64,000 nt of DNA. Source: Gp6-AA40 sp035496255. GTDB lineage: Bacteria > Acidobacteriota > Vicinamibacteria > Vicinamibacterales > UBA2999. Positions 7,725-16,290 of this stretch are shown piece by piece. Every line of letters begins with the position of its first letter. Within the stretch, counting starts at the first letter, position 1. Position numbers and translations under genes: made by a program. Under the pieces are notes generated by a model. The model saw only the letters and a program-made list of their open reading frames with translations, ran no database searches and was not told the DNA's origin. The stretch spans positions 1 through 64,000 of the forward strand of contig DATJEU010000014.1 of assembly GCA_035496255.1 (NCBI GenBank), given 5' to 3'.

Positions 7725-10544
7725 ATGAATCTGGACCAGTTCGCGGGAGTGAATGCCGCGTACGTCTTTGAGCTCTACGAGCGGTACCGGCAGAACCCGG
7801 AATCGGTCGACCCCGCCACCCGCAAGGCGTTTGAATCCTGGACTCCTACTGATACCACGGATACCGGTGCGGTTACTGGCGCACCCACGGCAAAGCTCGG
7901 CGTCATCGTCGGCGCCGCCAACCTCTCGGAATCGATTCGGCGGTATGGACACCTCGCGGCGCGCGTCGATCCGCTCGGCTCGACGCCGATCGGCGACCCG
8001 TCCCTGTCGCCCCGGGCCCACGGCATCACCGACGACGACCTGAAGCAGTTGCCGTCGACGGTCGTCGGCGGTCTGGCAGCGGAAACGTCGGCCAACGCGC
8101 ACGAAGCGATCGAGAAGCTGCGCCGCGTCTACTGCTCCACCACCGGTTTCGACTACGCGCACGTGTTCGTTCCGGAAGAGCGCGAGTGGCTGCGGAACGC
8201 CGCGGAATCAGGCCGCTTCCTGCCGCCGATGGACCAGAAGCACTCGACGGCCCTGCTTGCCAGGATTACGCAGGTCGAGGTGTTCGAGCGCTTCCTTCAG
8301 CGCACGTTCCCGGGGAAGACGCGCTTCTCGGTCGAAGGCGTCGACATGATGGTGCCGATCCTCGACGAGATCATCTGCGGCGCCGCCGACAGCGGCACGC
8401 GGCACGCGCTGATCGGGATGGCGCATCGCGGGCGCCTGAACGTCCTCGCGCACATCCTGCAGAAGCCGTATTCGCAGATTCTCGCGGAGTTCAAGGATCC
8501 GGTGAACGCGCACACGCTGCGACTGGACCAGGGCTGGATGGGCGACGTGAAATATCATGCCGGCGCCCGTGCCGCCGCGCCGCGCGGCCAGATGCACATC
8601 GCGATGGCGCCGAATCCGAGCCACCTCGAAGCCGTGAATCCGGTGATCGTCGGCATGGCGCGCGCCGCCGGAACGGTTGCCAACCAGCCGGGCAAGCCGC
8701 GCTTCGAAGGCGCCAGTTGCCTCCCGATCCTGATTCATGGCGACGCCGCCTTCCCCGGGCAGGGCATCGTCGCCGAGACCCTGAACCTGTCGCGTCTTGC
8801 CGGATACGACACCGACGGCACCATTCACATCATCGCCAACAACCAGGTCGGCTTCACCGCGACGCCAACCGAGTCGTACAGTACCAGCTACGCCAGCGGA
8901 CTGGCGCGCGGCTTCAAGATCCCGATCGTTCATGTCAACGCGGACGATCCGGTCGCGTGTCTCGAAGCGGCGCGTCTCGCGTGGGAATATCGCGCACGGT
9001 TCCGCCGCGACTTCCTGATCGATCTGATCGGCTACCGCCGTTACGGCCACAACGAGGGCGACGAGCCGTCGTTTACGCAGCCGGTGATGTACAAGAAAGT
9101 CGGCACTCATCCGACCGTGCGCGAGATCTTCGCCGACTCGCTCCTCAAACAGGGAACGATCACCCCTGACATTTCGGAAGCGCTGGTCAAGAAGCACCTC
9201 ACCAAGCTCGAGGAAACATTCGCGTCGCTGAAGCCCGAACAGGACTTCGTGGCGCCCATTCCTGAGCCGGTACCGGCAGGCATCGCCGGCAAGACGCAGA
9301 CCGGCGTCGCGACCTCCGAGCTCCGCGCGATCAACGACGCGCTGCTCGCCGAACCACAGGGGTTCACCTTCCACAAGAAACTCGAGCGCGGCCGTGAACG
9401 GCGCAAAGCGATGTTTGCGAACCCCGACGAGCGGACCATCGACTGGTCCGCGGCGGAGGAGCTCGCCTTCGCCACGATCCTGGCCGACGGCATTCCGATC
9501 CGCCTGACCGGCGAAGACGTCGAGCGCGGCACCTTCAGTCACCGCCATGCGGCGTTTCACGACGCCAACACCGGCAAGGTGTTCATTCCGCTGCAGGAGT
9601 TCGCGCAGTCCCGGGCATCCTTCGAGATTCACAACAGTCCGCTCAGCGAAAACGGCGCGATCGGTTTCGAGTTCGGCTACAACATCCAGGAGCCCAATCG
9701 TCTCGTCATCTGGGAAGCGCAGTACGGCGACTTCATCAACGGCGCCCAGGTGATGCTGGACCAGTTCGTCACCTCCGGCCGGGCGAAGTGGGGCCTGAAG
9801 CCTTCGCTCGTGTTCCTGCTGCCGCACGGTTACGAGGGCGCCGGGCCCGAGCATTCGAGTGCGCGCCCCGAGCGCTTTCTGCAGGCGGCCGCCGACATCA
9901 ACCTGCGGCTGGTCAACTGCACGACGGCCGCTCAGTACTTCCATCTTCTGCGCCGGCAGGCCGCCCTGCTGACGATCGACCCGCTGCCGCTGTTCGTGCT
10001 GACACCGAAGAGCCTGCTGCGTAACCCGCACGTCGCCTCGTCTGCGCGCGAACTGGAGGATGGCCGGTTCCAGTCGGTGCTCGACGACGCCGAGGCCAGG
10101 ACGCGCGCGAAGGGCGTCAAGCGCCTGGTGTTGTGCAGCGGGAAGGTCTGCGTCGATCTGATCAGCAGCGAACGCCGCGCCGCCGCGAAGAACGTGGCGA
10201 TCGTGCGTGTCGAGCAGTTGTATCCCTTCCCCAGAGTCGCGCTGGGCGACGTGCTCGCCGCCTATCCGTCGCTGGACGATGTGGTGTGGCTGCAGGAAGA
10301 GCCCGAGAACATGGGCGCCTGGGAATTCATGCGGCCGCTGCTCGAAGAGCTGATTGGCGACCGGGCGCCGCTGCGCTACATCGGCCGCACGCGCAGCGCG
10401 AGCCCGTCGGAAGGATCGTCGGCGTGGCACCAGCTCAATCAGAAGGTCCTGATCGAACAGGCGTTCGACCTCGAGAGCCACGCGTCGGAAGGCTCGATGG
10501 TGTTGTCGAAGCCCGTTCGTCGTCTCACAGGCAGCAAACGCTAA
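7725..10544 (+). CDS. sucA: 2-oxoglutarate dehydrogenase E1 component
   Basis: Thiamine-diphosphate-dependent decarboxylase of the 2-oxoglutarate dehydrogenase complex (TCA cycle), 939 residues against 933 in E. coli. The N-terminal E2-interaction segment (QFAGVNAAYVFELYERY) is present. GMAHRGRLNVL lies near residue 230. The TPP motif begins with GDAAFPGQG near residue 339 and ends in NNQVGFT. The C-terminal transketolase-like pyrimidine-binding domain is complete. The ATG at 7725 matches the family N-terminus; in-frame upstream codons run over the phosphatase gene. The stop overlaps the sucB start by 1 nt (TAATG), so E1 and E2 are translationally coupled. Confidence 0.95.
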   Translation: MNLDQFAGVNAAYVFELYERYRQNPESVDPATRKAFESWTPTDTTDTGAVTGAPTAKLGVIVGAANLSESIRRYGHLAARVDPLGSTPIGDPSLSPRAHGITDDDLKQLPSTVVGGLAAETSANAHEAIEKLRRVYCSTTGFDYAHVFVPEEREWLRNAAESGRFLPPMDQKHSTALLARITQVEVFERFLQRTFPGKTRFSVEGVDMMVPILDEIICGAADSGTRHALIGMAHRGRLNVLAHILQKPYSQILAEFKDPVNAHTLRLDQGWMGDVKYHAGARAAAPRGQMHIAMAPNPSHLEAVNPVIVGMARAAGTVANQPGKPRFEGASCLPILIHGDAAFPGQGIVAETLNLSRLAGYDTDGTIHIIANNQVGFTATPTESYSTSYASGLARGFKIPIVHVNADDPVACLEAARLAWEYRARFRRDFLIDLIGYRRYGHNEGDEPSFTQPVMYKKVGTHPTVREIFADSLLKQGTITPDISEALVKKHLTKLEETFASLKPEQDFVAPIPEPVPAGIAGKTQTGVATSELRAINDALLAEPQGFTFHKKLERGRERRKAMFANPDERTIDWSAAEELAFATILADGIPIRLTGEDVERGTFSHRHAAFHDANTGKVFIPLQEFAQSRASFEIHNSPLSENGAIGFEFGYNIQEPNRLVIWEAQYGDFINGAQVMLDQFVTSGRAKWGLKPSLVFLLPHGYEGAGPEHSSARPERFLQAAADINLRLVNCTTAAQYFHLLRRQAALLTIDPLPLFVLTPKSLLRNPHVASSARELEDGRFQSVLDDAEARTRAKGVKRLVLCSGKVCVDLISSERRAAAKNVAIVRVEQLYPFPRVALGDVLAAYPSLDDVVWLQEEPENMGAWEFMRPLLEELIGDRAPLRYIGRTRSASPSEGSSAWHQLNQKVLIEQAFDLESHASEGSMVLSKPVRRLTGSKR

Positions 10545-11809
10545 TGTCCAATATCGTCGTCCCTGAACTGGGTGAATCCGTTGTCGAGGCGCGGGTCGCC
10601 CGCTGGTTGAAAAAGGAAGGCGACGCGGTTGCGCTCGGCGAGCCGGTCGTGGAGCTCGAAACCGAGAAGATCGACCTTGAAGTGAACGCCGATCGTGCCG
10701 GCGTGCTCACCAGCATCAAGCGGCAGGAAGGCGAGGACGTCAAGATCGGCGAACTGCTCGCAGTGCTCGACGAGAACGCCGCGCCTCAGGCCAAGGCAGC
10801 GCCGGCCGGCAACGGTGCCGCGGCCGCACAGGCCACCGCACCTGCTGCGCCCGCGGCGCCGCCCGCGCCAGCACCCGCCGCGGAAGAGCCGCGTTCGACG
10901 CCGACTGCGCGGAACGTCGCGAAGGCGCACGACGTGGACCTCGGTAACGTCCAGGGGTCGGGCAACGCCGGCCGCGTCATGAAGCAGGACGTCAAAAACG
11001 CCATGGGCGGTTCCACCCCGGCTCCTGCGACACCGGCACCTGCTGCCGCGCCGGCACGCGAAGCGCGAGTCGCACCACCGGCACCGCCTGTGAAGCGCGC
11101 GCCCGGAGACCGCTCGGAAACCCGGCAGCGGATGTCGAAGCGGCGCGCCACGATCGCCCGTCGCCTCGTCGAGGCGCAGCGCACCGCGGCGATGCTCACT
11201 ACGTTCAACGAGGTCGATATGACCGCGGTGATGGCGTTGCGCGCGCGCCGGAAGGAAGCGTTCCAGAAGCAGCACGGCGTCGGCCTCGGCATCGCCTCGT
11301 TCTTCGTCAAGGCAAGCGTGGCGGCGCTGCGTGCGTTCCCGCCGGTCAACGGCGAGATTCAGGGCGACGAAATCGTCCTGAAGCACTACTACGACATCGG
11401 CATGGCCGTGGGGGCTGAAGGTGGACTCGTCGTTCCGGTCATTCGCGACTCGGACAGGCTGTCGTTCGCCGAGATCGAGCTGGCAATTCGCGACTTCGCC
11501 AACCGCGCGAAGAATGGCACGCTCACGCTGGAGGACCTGCAGGGCGGCACGTTCACCATCACCAACGGCGGCGTCTTCGGCTCGTTGATGAGCACGCCGA
11601 TCCTGAATCCGCCGCAGGTCGGCATCCTCGGTCTGCACAAGATCCAGGAGCGGCCGATTGCGATCGCCGGTAAGCTGGAGATCAGGCCAATGATGTACAT
11701 CGCCCTCTCCTACGACCATCGCATTGTCGACGGCCGCGAGGCAGTGCAGTTCCTGGTGAAGATCAAGGAATACATCGAAGACCCCGGCCAGTTGCTGATC
11801 GAAAGCTGA
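10544..11809 (+). CDS. sucB: Dihydrolipoyl succinyltransferase (E2)
   Basis: A 421-residue E2 core enzyme. The N-terminal lipoyl domain carries the lipoylated Lys42 in ETEKIDLEV. An Ala/Pro-rich linker is followed by the E3-binding domain (TARNVAKAHDVDLGNVQGSG), a second Pro/Ala linker and the catalytic domain, ending in the active-site HRIVDG block near residues 393-398. A single lipoyl domain is usual for the succinyl-transferring type. Its position behind sucA supports SucB over a pyruvate-type E2. No E3 (lpd) is in the window. The stop overlaps the next start in TGATG. Confidence 0.93.
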   Translation: MSNIVVPELGESVVEARVARWLKKEGDAVALGEPVVELETEKIDLEVNADRAGVLTSIKRQEGEDVKIGELLAVLDENAAPQAKAAPAGNGAAAAQATAPAAPAAPPAPAPAAEEPRSTPTARNVAKAHDVDLGNVQGSGNAGRVMKQDVKNAMGGSTPAPATPAPAAAPAREARVAPPAPPVKRAPGDRSETRQRMSKRRATIARRLVEAQRTAAMLTTFNEVDMTAVMALRARRKEAFQKQHGVGLGIASFFVKASVAALRAFPPVNGEIQGDEIVLKHYYDIGMAVGAEGGLVVPVIRDSDRLSFAEIELAIRDFANRAKNGTLTLEDLQGGTFTITNGGVFGSLMSTPILNPPQVGILGLHKIQERPIAIAGKLEIRPMMYIALSYDHRIVDGREAVQFLVKIKEYIEDPGQLLIES

Positions 11810-12624
11810 TGCGCACTTTCCTGCTCGCCCTCGCGATGGGCGCGGTGGCACTCAGCGCCGCCGCGCAGACGCCGATTCCCGTCAATGCATTCGCTCCGCC
11901 CGCGGATCTGACCATGCCGCCGGCGGATGCGGTGAAGAGCCCATCGGGTCTCATCTCACGGGTCATCAAAGCGGGTGACAGCGCTGAAAAGGCGTCAGCC
12001 AACGACGTCGTCACCGTGCAATACACCGGCTGGTCGAGCGATGGACGGATGTTCGACAGCTCGATCACGCGCGACAAGCCGTCGATGTTTCCCTTGAACA
12101 AGGCGCTGCCCGGGTGGCGGGAGTGCGTGGCGTTGATGCAACTGCACGAGACGCGTCGCTGCTGGGTTCCCGAGAACCTCGCCTACAAGGGCGCCGCCGG
12201 CAAGCCAAAGGGGACGGTCGTCTTCGACATCGAGCTGCTCGACACGCGGCTGTCGCCGATGATTGCGCCGCCCGACGTGAAGGAACCGCCCGCCGACGCG
12301 AAGAAAACGCCCGAAGGCGTGTCGTTCAAGGTCCTGCGTGAGGGCACCGGTCAGCGCCACCCGACACAGTTCAGCAAAGTCACGGTTCACTATTCGGGCT
12401 GGACGACCGACGGCAAGGTCTTCGACAGCTCGGTGGCTCGCGGAACGCCGTCGACATTCGATCTTGGGGGCGGCGTCATTCGCGGCTGGACGATCGCGCT
12501 GCCGCAGATGGTGGAAGGCGAGCGCGCCCGCTTCTGGATCCCGCAGGATCTCGCCTACAAGGGAGAGCCCGGCAACCCGCGCGGCATGCTGGTGTTCGAC
12601 ATCGATCTGATTAAGATCGAATAA
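11809..12624 (+). CDS. Exported tandem FKBP-type peptidyl-prolyl isomerase
   Basis: A 271-residue protein with a signal peptide (residues 1-20, ending AAAQT) and two FKBP domains, about 45-145 and 165-271. Each carries the VxVxYTGW or VxVHYSGW strand, the FDSS turn and the IPxxLAYKG segment. The second domain keeps the GWTIALPQM helix; the first is more divergent (GWRECVALMQL). It probably folds periplasmic or outer-membrane proteins. It overlaps sucB by 1 nt and therefore sits in the sucAB transcript, an unexpected partner. Confidence 0.88.
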   Translation: MRTFLLALAMGAVALSAAAQTPIPVNAFAPPADLTMPPADAVKSPSGLISRVIKAGDSAEKASANDVVTVQYTGWSSDGRMFDSSITRDKPSMFPLNKALPGWRECVALMQLHETRRCWVPENLAYKGAAGKPKGTVVFDIELLDTRLSPMIAPPDVKEPPADAKKTPEGVSFKVLREGTGQRHPTQFSKVTVHYSGWTTDGKVFDSSVARGTPSTFDLGGGVIRGWTIALPQMVEGERARFWIPQDLAYKGEPGNPRGMLVFDIDLIKIE

Positions 12625-12646
12625 ACGGCCGGCGGTACCGGCGGCG

Positions 12647-14263
12647 CTACGCTTCGCTCATGTACGCATACCGATAGTCGCGCGGCGGCGAGAACGTCTC
12701 CTTGATCGTTCTCGCGCTCACCCACCGCACCAGATTCAGTTTCGATCCAGCCTTGTCGTTCGTGCCGGATGCCCGCGCACCGCCGAACGGCTGCTGGCCC
12801 ACGACCGCTCCGGTCGGCTTGTCGTTGATATAGAAGTTGCCGGCGGCGTTCCGCAGGAGCATGGACGCGTCGTGAATCGCCGCTCGATCGCGGCTGAAGA
12901 CGGCGCCGGTGAGCGCATACGGCGACGTGCGATCGACGACCGCCAGCGTCTCGCGCCACTGATCGTCGGGATACGCATACGCCGTCAGCACAGGACCGAA
13001 GATCTCCTCGCACATCGAGCGATACGCCGGGTCCCGCGTTTCAATGAGCGTCGGCTCAACGAAGAACCCGGTCTCGTCTCTTGCGGTTCCGCCCTGGAGT
13101 ATCGTGGCGTTCTTTCGGGCATCGCCGAGGTAACTGCCGATCTTCGTGAACGAGTTCCGATCGATCACGGCCCCGAGGAACGTGCGGAAGTCCTGCACGT
13201 CGCCCATCCGCATCTCGCGCATCATTGCGATGACGCGATCGCGAACCTCCGGCCACAGCGATTGAGGAACGTAGAGACGGCTGGCCGCGGAACACTTCTG
13301 GCCCTGATACTCGAAGGCACCGCGGGCCACGGCCACTGCGAGCTCCTGCACGTCCGCTGACGCGTGCGCGATGATGAAGTCCTTGCCGCCGGTCTCACCG
13401 ACCAGCCGCGGATAACTGCGGTAGCGGCCGGTGTTGTCGCCGACCTTCTTCCACATGCTGTTGAAGACCGCGGTGCTGCCGGTGAAGTGGATGCCTGCGA
13501 GATCGGGCGAATCCAGCACCAGGTTGGAGATCTCGACCGGATCGCCAGGAACGAAGTTGATGACGCCCGGTGGCAGGCCTGCCGCCTCGAGCAGCCGCAT
13601 GATGTAGTACGCGCTCAGCATCGCGCTCGACGCCGGCTTCCACACGACGGTGTTGCCCATCAACGCCGGCGCCGTCGGCAGGTTGCCGGCGATCGACGTG
13701 AAGTTGAACGGCGTGACCGCGTAGACGAACCCCTCGAGCGGACGGTAGTCGAGCTGATTCCACATGCCGTGGCTGCTGATCGGCTGCTCGCCATACAGCT
13801 GCTCGGCATACGCCGGGTTGAAGCGATAGAAATCGATCAACTCCGACGCGGAATCGATCTCTGCCTGGAACGCCGTCTTGGACTGTCCCAGCATCGTTGC
13901 CGCATTGAGCGTCGTCCGCCACGTCGTCGTCAGCAGTTCGGCCGCGCGCAGGAACACCGCGGCACGTTCCTGAAACGGCCACCGCTCCCACTCCTTCTGC
14001 GCATGCTTCGCCGCATCGATCGCCTGCTGGACCTGCATCGCATCCGCAGCGTGCCAGTCGGCGAGCACGTGCTGATGGTCGTGCGGCATGACCGTCTGAC
14101 GCGTCCGTCCCGTACGAATGTCTTTGCCGCCGATGATCACCGGTATATCCGCACGCTCGGCGGCCATCTGCTTCAGTGCCGCCTTCAACGCCGCGCGTTC
14201 AGGTGAGCCCGGGAGGTAGGACAGATTCGGTTCGTTGAGGGGTGGAGGGATGCGCGCGGACAT
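12647..14263 (-). CDS. pruA: L-glutamate gamma-semialdehyde dehydrogenase
   Basis: NAD-dependent oxidation of pyrroline-5-carboxylate / glutamate semialdehyde to glutamate, the second step of proline catabolism. The 538-residue protein is a full-length stand-alone enzyme of the mitochondrial ALDH4A1/PruA type, not the PutA fusion. The substrate-tunnel block VTPFNFTSIAGN, the general-base Glu in GETGGK (about residue 290) and the catalytic Cys in GQKCSAAS (about 324) are intact. No proline dehydrogenase gene is adjacent. It converges with the FKBP gene 22 bp away. Confidence 0.93.
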   Translation of the reverse strand: MSARIPPPLNEPNLSYLPGSPERAALKAALKQMAAERADIPVIIGGKDIRTGRTRQTVMPHDHQHVLADWHAADAMQVQQAIDAAKHAQKEWERWPFQERAAVFLRAAELLTTTWRTTLNAATMLGQSKTAFQAEIDSASELIDFYRFNPAYAEQLYGEQPISSHGMWNQLDYRPLEGFVYAVTPFNFTSIAGNLPTAPALMGNTVVWKPASSAMLSAYYIMRLLEAAGLPPGVINFVPGDPVEISNLVLDSPDLAGIHFTGSTAVFNSMWKKVGDNTGRYRSYPRLVGETGGKDFIIAHASADVQELAVAVARGAFEYQGQKCSAASRLYVPQSLWPEVRDRVIAMMREMRMGDVQDFRTFLGAVIDRNSFTKIGSYLGDARKNATILQGGTARDETGFFVEPTLIETRDPAYRSMCEEIFGPVLTAYAYPDDQWRETLAVVDRTSPYALTGAVFSRDRAAIHDASMLLRNAAGNFYINDKPTGAVVGQQPFGGARASGTNDKAGSKLNLVRWVSARTIKETFSPPRDYRYAYMSEA

Positions 14264-14274
14264 TGAAGGATCTT

Positions 14275-14316
14275 AACTCCCAACTCCCAACCGCTTCGTT
14301 CGAGCCAACTCCCAAC
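14275..14316. repeat. Heptamer array, left arm of inverted pair
   Basis: AACTCCCAACTCCCAAC at 14275-14291 is followed by a third AACTCCCAAC at 14307-14316, giving a 7-nt period. The first 17 bases are the exact reverse complement of 14829-14845. Confidence 0.75.
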
Positions 14317-14440
14317 GATGCATGCGTGCGGCAGTGCTGATGCATAGAGCATCGGTACATCTGAATGGCACTCGTCGGCTCCCTACGATCTGCGCCAGCG
14401 TTTATTCGCATCCGCGGCCTCACGGACACCGGCCGCGAGC

Positions 14441-14475
14441 GTGGGGCGAGCCTTGCCAGGCCCGACCGGCGGACG
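14441..14475 (+). repeat. Dispersed motif also found behind metK
   Basis: GTGGGGCGAGCCT then CAGGC, followed by a GCGGAC-like end, is shared with 49579-49610 behind metK. There it forms a perfect stem; here the second arm has decayed. It sits directly before the four-helix-bundle reading frame. Confidence 0.4.
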
Positions 14476-14508
14476 TGATTCGAGTTCGCATGCCTCATCG
14501 TTCACGTC

Positions 14509-14796
14509 GTGCAGTACCTGCACACTCGCGGGCCGATCGCCTTTTCACTTTCTGACCAACTGCTGAAAGCCGGCACGTCGGCCGGGGCCAACTACGAAGA
14601 GAGCGACGACGGCTCGAGTGACCGGGACACTCTCGCAAACCAGAAAATCGCGCTTCGCGAGGCCAAAGAGACGCGCTTCCGGCTCCGCGTCCTGCGGGAG
14701 TGCGATCTACTCGGTGCAGAACGTGACCCTGTAATTCACGAATCAGTGGAGCTTATTCGGATCATGGCGACCGTAATCCGCAACAGAAGCCGCTAA
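14509..14796 (+). CDS. Four-helix-bundle (S23/IVS-type) protein, damaged N-terminus
   Basis: The family core is clear: QLLKAGTSAGANYEES, then ALREAKETRFRLRVLREC, then a C-terminal helix. These small proteins occur in 23S rRNA intervening sequences, and the fold is shared with Avd of diversity-generating retroelements; their function is unknown. The GTG at 14509 is the first available start and yields 95 residues, but family-like sequence (FEFAC...VVQYL) continues upstream to 14479, where TGA at 14476-14478 interrupts an R-T-stop-F-E-F reading. The gene is therefore probably truncated or a pseudogene. It lies inside a 571-bp unit bounded by inverted heptamer arrays. Confidence 0.6.
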   Translation: MQYLHTRGPIAFSLSDQLLKAGTSAGANYEESDDGSSDRDTLANQKIALREAKETRFRLRVLRECDLLGAERDPVIHESVELIRIMATVIRNRSR

Positions 14797-14828
14797 GCAG
14801 CACCTTCGGAGTTGGCCGCGCGCTAGAT

Positions 14829-14845
14829 GTTGGGAGTTGGGAGTT
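14829..14845. repeat. Heptamer array, right arm of inverted pair
   Basis: GTTGGGAGTTGGGAGTT is an exact 17-bp inverted copy of 14275-14291. Its last two bases form part of the stop codon of the convergent MATE gene. Confidence 0.75.
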
Positions 14846-16244
14846 ATGACCGAGCAGTCCCCACATCCACCCGGATATCCCGCCATTTGCCCTGACGGAA
14901 CCGGAGCCATGACAGGGTGCATCGGGTGATGTGGCCGACAACGATCGCCATCCAGATATCCGCTGGCTGAAGGCCGCGGGTGGCCTGGAAGATCGTGCAC
15001 AGGCCGAGCGGGACGATGACCTGTGAAATCACCGAGATGTAGAGCGGGCTGCGCGTGTCGCCGGTTCCCTGCAGACCGCCGGTGTAGCTCAGGGCCACGG
15101 TGATGAAGAGGCCCGAGATACTCAGATAGAACAGGAGCTGCTGCGCCAGCGCCAGCACTTCCGGATCCTTCATCCCGAAGATTGCCAGCAGCAGGTGCGG
15201 CATCGTGACGAACGCCAATCCGACGATCGCGGCGACGGCGAGGCCAATGCGGGATGCGACGCGAACACCCTGATTCGCGCGCTCCGGGATCCCGGCGCCG
15301 AGGTTCTGGCCGGCGATCGTCGCCGATGCGCCGAGCAGGCCATTCGAGGTCCAGGTGATCAGCGAAAACAGCTGGGTGTAGCAGACCGTATAGGCCGCCT
15401 GGGCCGCGACGCTCTGCTCGAGCGAGCCGACAAAGCGCAGCATCAGCACGCCGCCGACGTTCATGGCAATTCCCTGCACGCCCGTCGGCAGGCCGAATTT
15501 GAAAAGCGATCGAATGATCGTGAAATCGATGCTCTTGTCCATTCCGCGTTCGAAATGGATCACCGACGACGGCCGCGTCATTCGCCACATCCCGTAAAGC
15601 GACACCGTCGTGCTGCTGGCAATCGTCCCGAACGCCGCGCCGATGGTGCCGAGCTTCGGAATCAGGATGACGTTGAAGCAGATCGTCAGCACCGTCATCG
15701 ACAGGCCCAGGCGCAGCGGCGTGTGCGCGTCGCCGGCGGCGCGGAACGCGCCGCTCAGCATGAAGAACATCATCATGCCGAAGATGCCCATGAACATGGT
15801 TCGCAGGAAGGGCAACGCTTCGTGCTGGACCTCGGGAGCGGCGTTGATGATGTCGAGGAGCGTCGGCGCGGCGAAATAGCCAATCGCCGCCAGCAGGATC
15901 GAGAGCGAGAACGCCGCGATGAATGCCTGATAGACGACGCGATTGACCCTGTCGGACTCATTCGCACCGGCAAAGCGCGCCACCAGCACGCCCATTCCGG
16001 TGAACATCGAACTCAGGAAGACGACGACGACGAGGATGATCTGCCAGCTGTCGCCGAGCGCCGCGTTACCCTGCGCACCGACGAAGTTTCCGACCATCGC
16101 CTGGTCGATGACACCCTGCAGCCCCGCAATCACGTTCTGCAGCATCGTCGGCCATGCGATCTTCCACACGGCCGGACCGATGGGACCATCGATGATCGAA
16201 CGATCGAACGTACGTGCGGGTTTCCTCGCGGCTACCTGGGACAC
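14844..16244 (-). CDS. MATE family efflux transporter
   Basis: A 466-residue inner-membrane protein with about twelve hydrophobic segments and the MATE pseudo-repeat. Signature pieces are GPAVWKIAWPTMLQNVIAGLQ in the first helix, FRAAGDAHTPL at the end of the first half and GGLQGTGDTRSPL in the second. MATE proteins export cationic drugs and metabolites using a Na+ or H+ gradient. The substrate cannot be inferred. It reads in the same direction as parE, 46 bp downstream of the parE stop. Its stop codon TAA overlaps the end of a heptamer array. Confidence 0.9.
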   Translation of the reverse strand: MSQVAARKPARTFDRSIIDGPIGPAVWKIAWPTMLQNVIAGLQGVIDQAMVGNFVGAQGNAALGDSWQIILVVVVFLSSMFTGMGVLVARFAGANESDRVNRVVYQAFIAAFSLSILLAAIGYFAAPTLLDIINAAPEVQHEALPFLRTMFMGIFGMMMFFMLSGAFRAAGDAHTPLRLGLSMTVLTICFNVILIPKLGTIGAAFGTIASSTTVSLYGMWRMTRPSSVIHFERGMDKSIDFTIIRSLFKFGLPTGVQGIAMNVGGVLMLRFVGSLEQSVAAQAAYTVCYTQLFSLITWTSNGLLGASATIAGQNLGAGIPERANQGVRVASRIGLAVAAIVGLAFVTMPHLLLAIFGMKDPEVLALAQQLLFYLSISGLFITVALSYTGGLQGTGDTRSPLYISVISQVIVPLGLCTIFQATRGLQPADIWMAIVVGHITRCTLSWLRFRQGKWRDIRVDVGTARS

Positions 16245-16290
16245 GGGAACCGCAATCTTAATTCACAAAGCAGTGCGATTCCCGGATGTT

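Noticed and set aside
8208..10481. 757-codon minus-strand frame opposite sucA
   Set aside because: Shadow of a highly conserved gene; composition only.
14264..14845. Diversity-generating retroelement with an Avd-like gene
   Set aside because: The four-helix-bundle fold is shared with Avd, but there is no reverse transcriptase, template repeat or variable repeat nearby.
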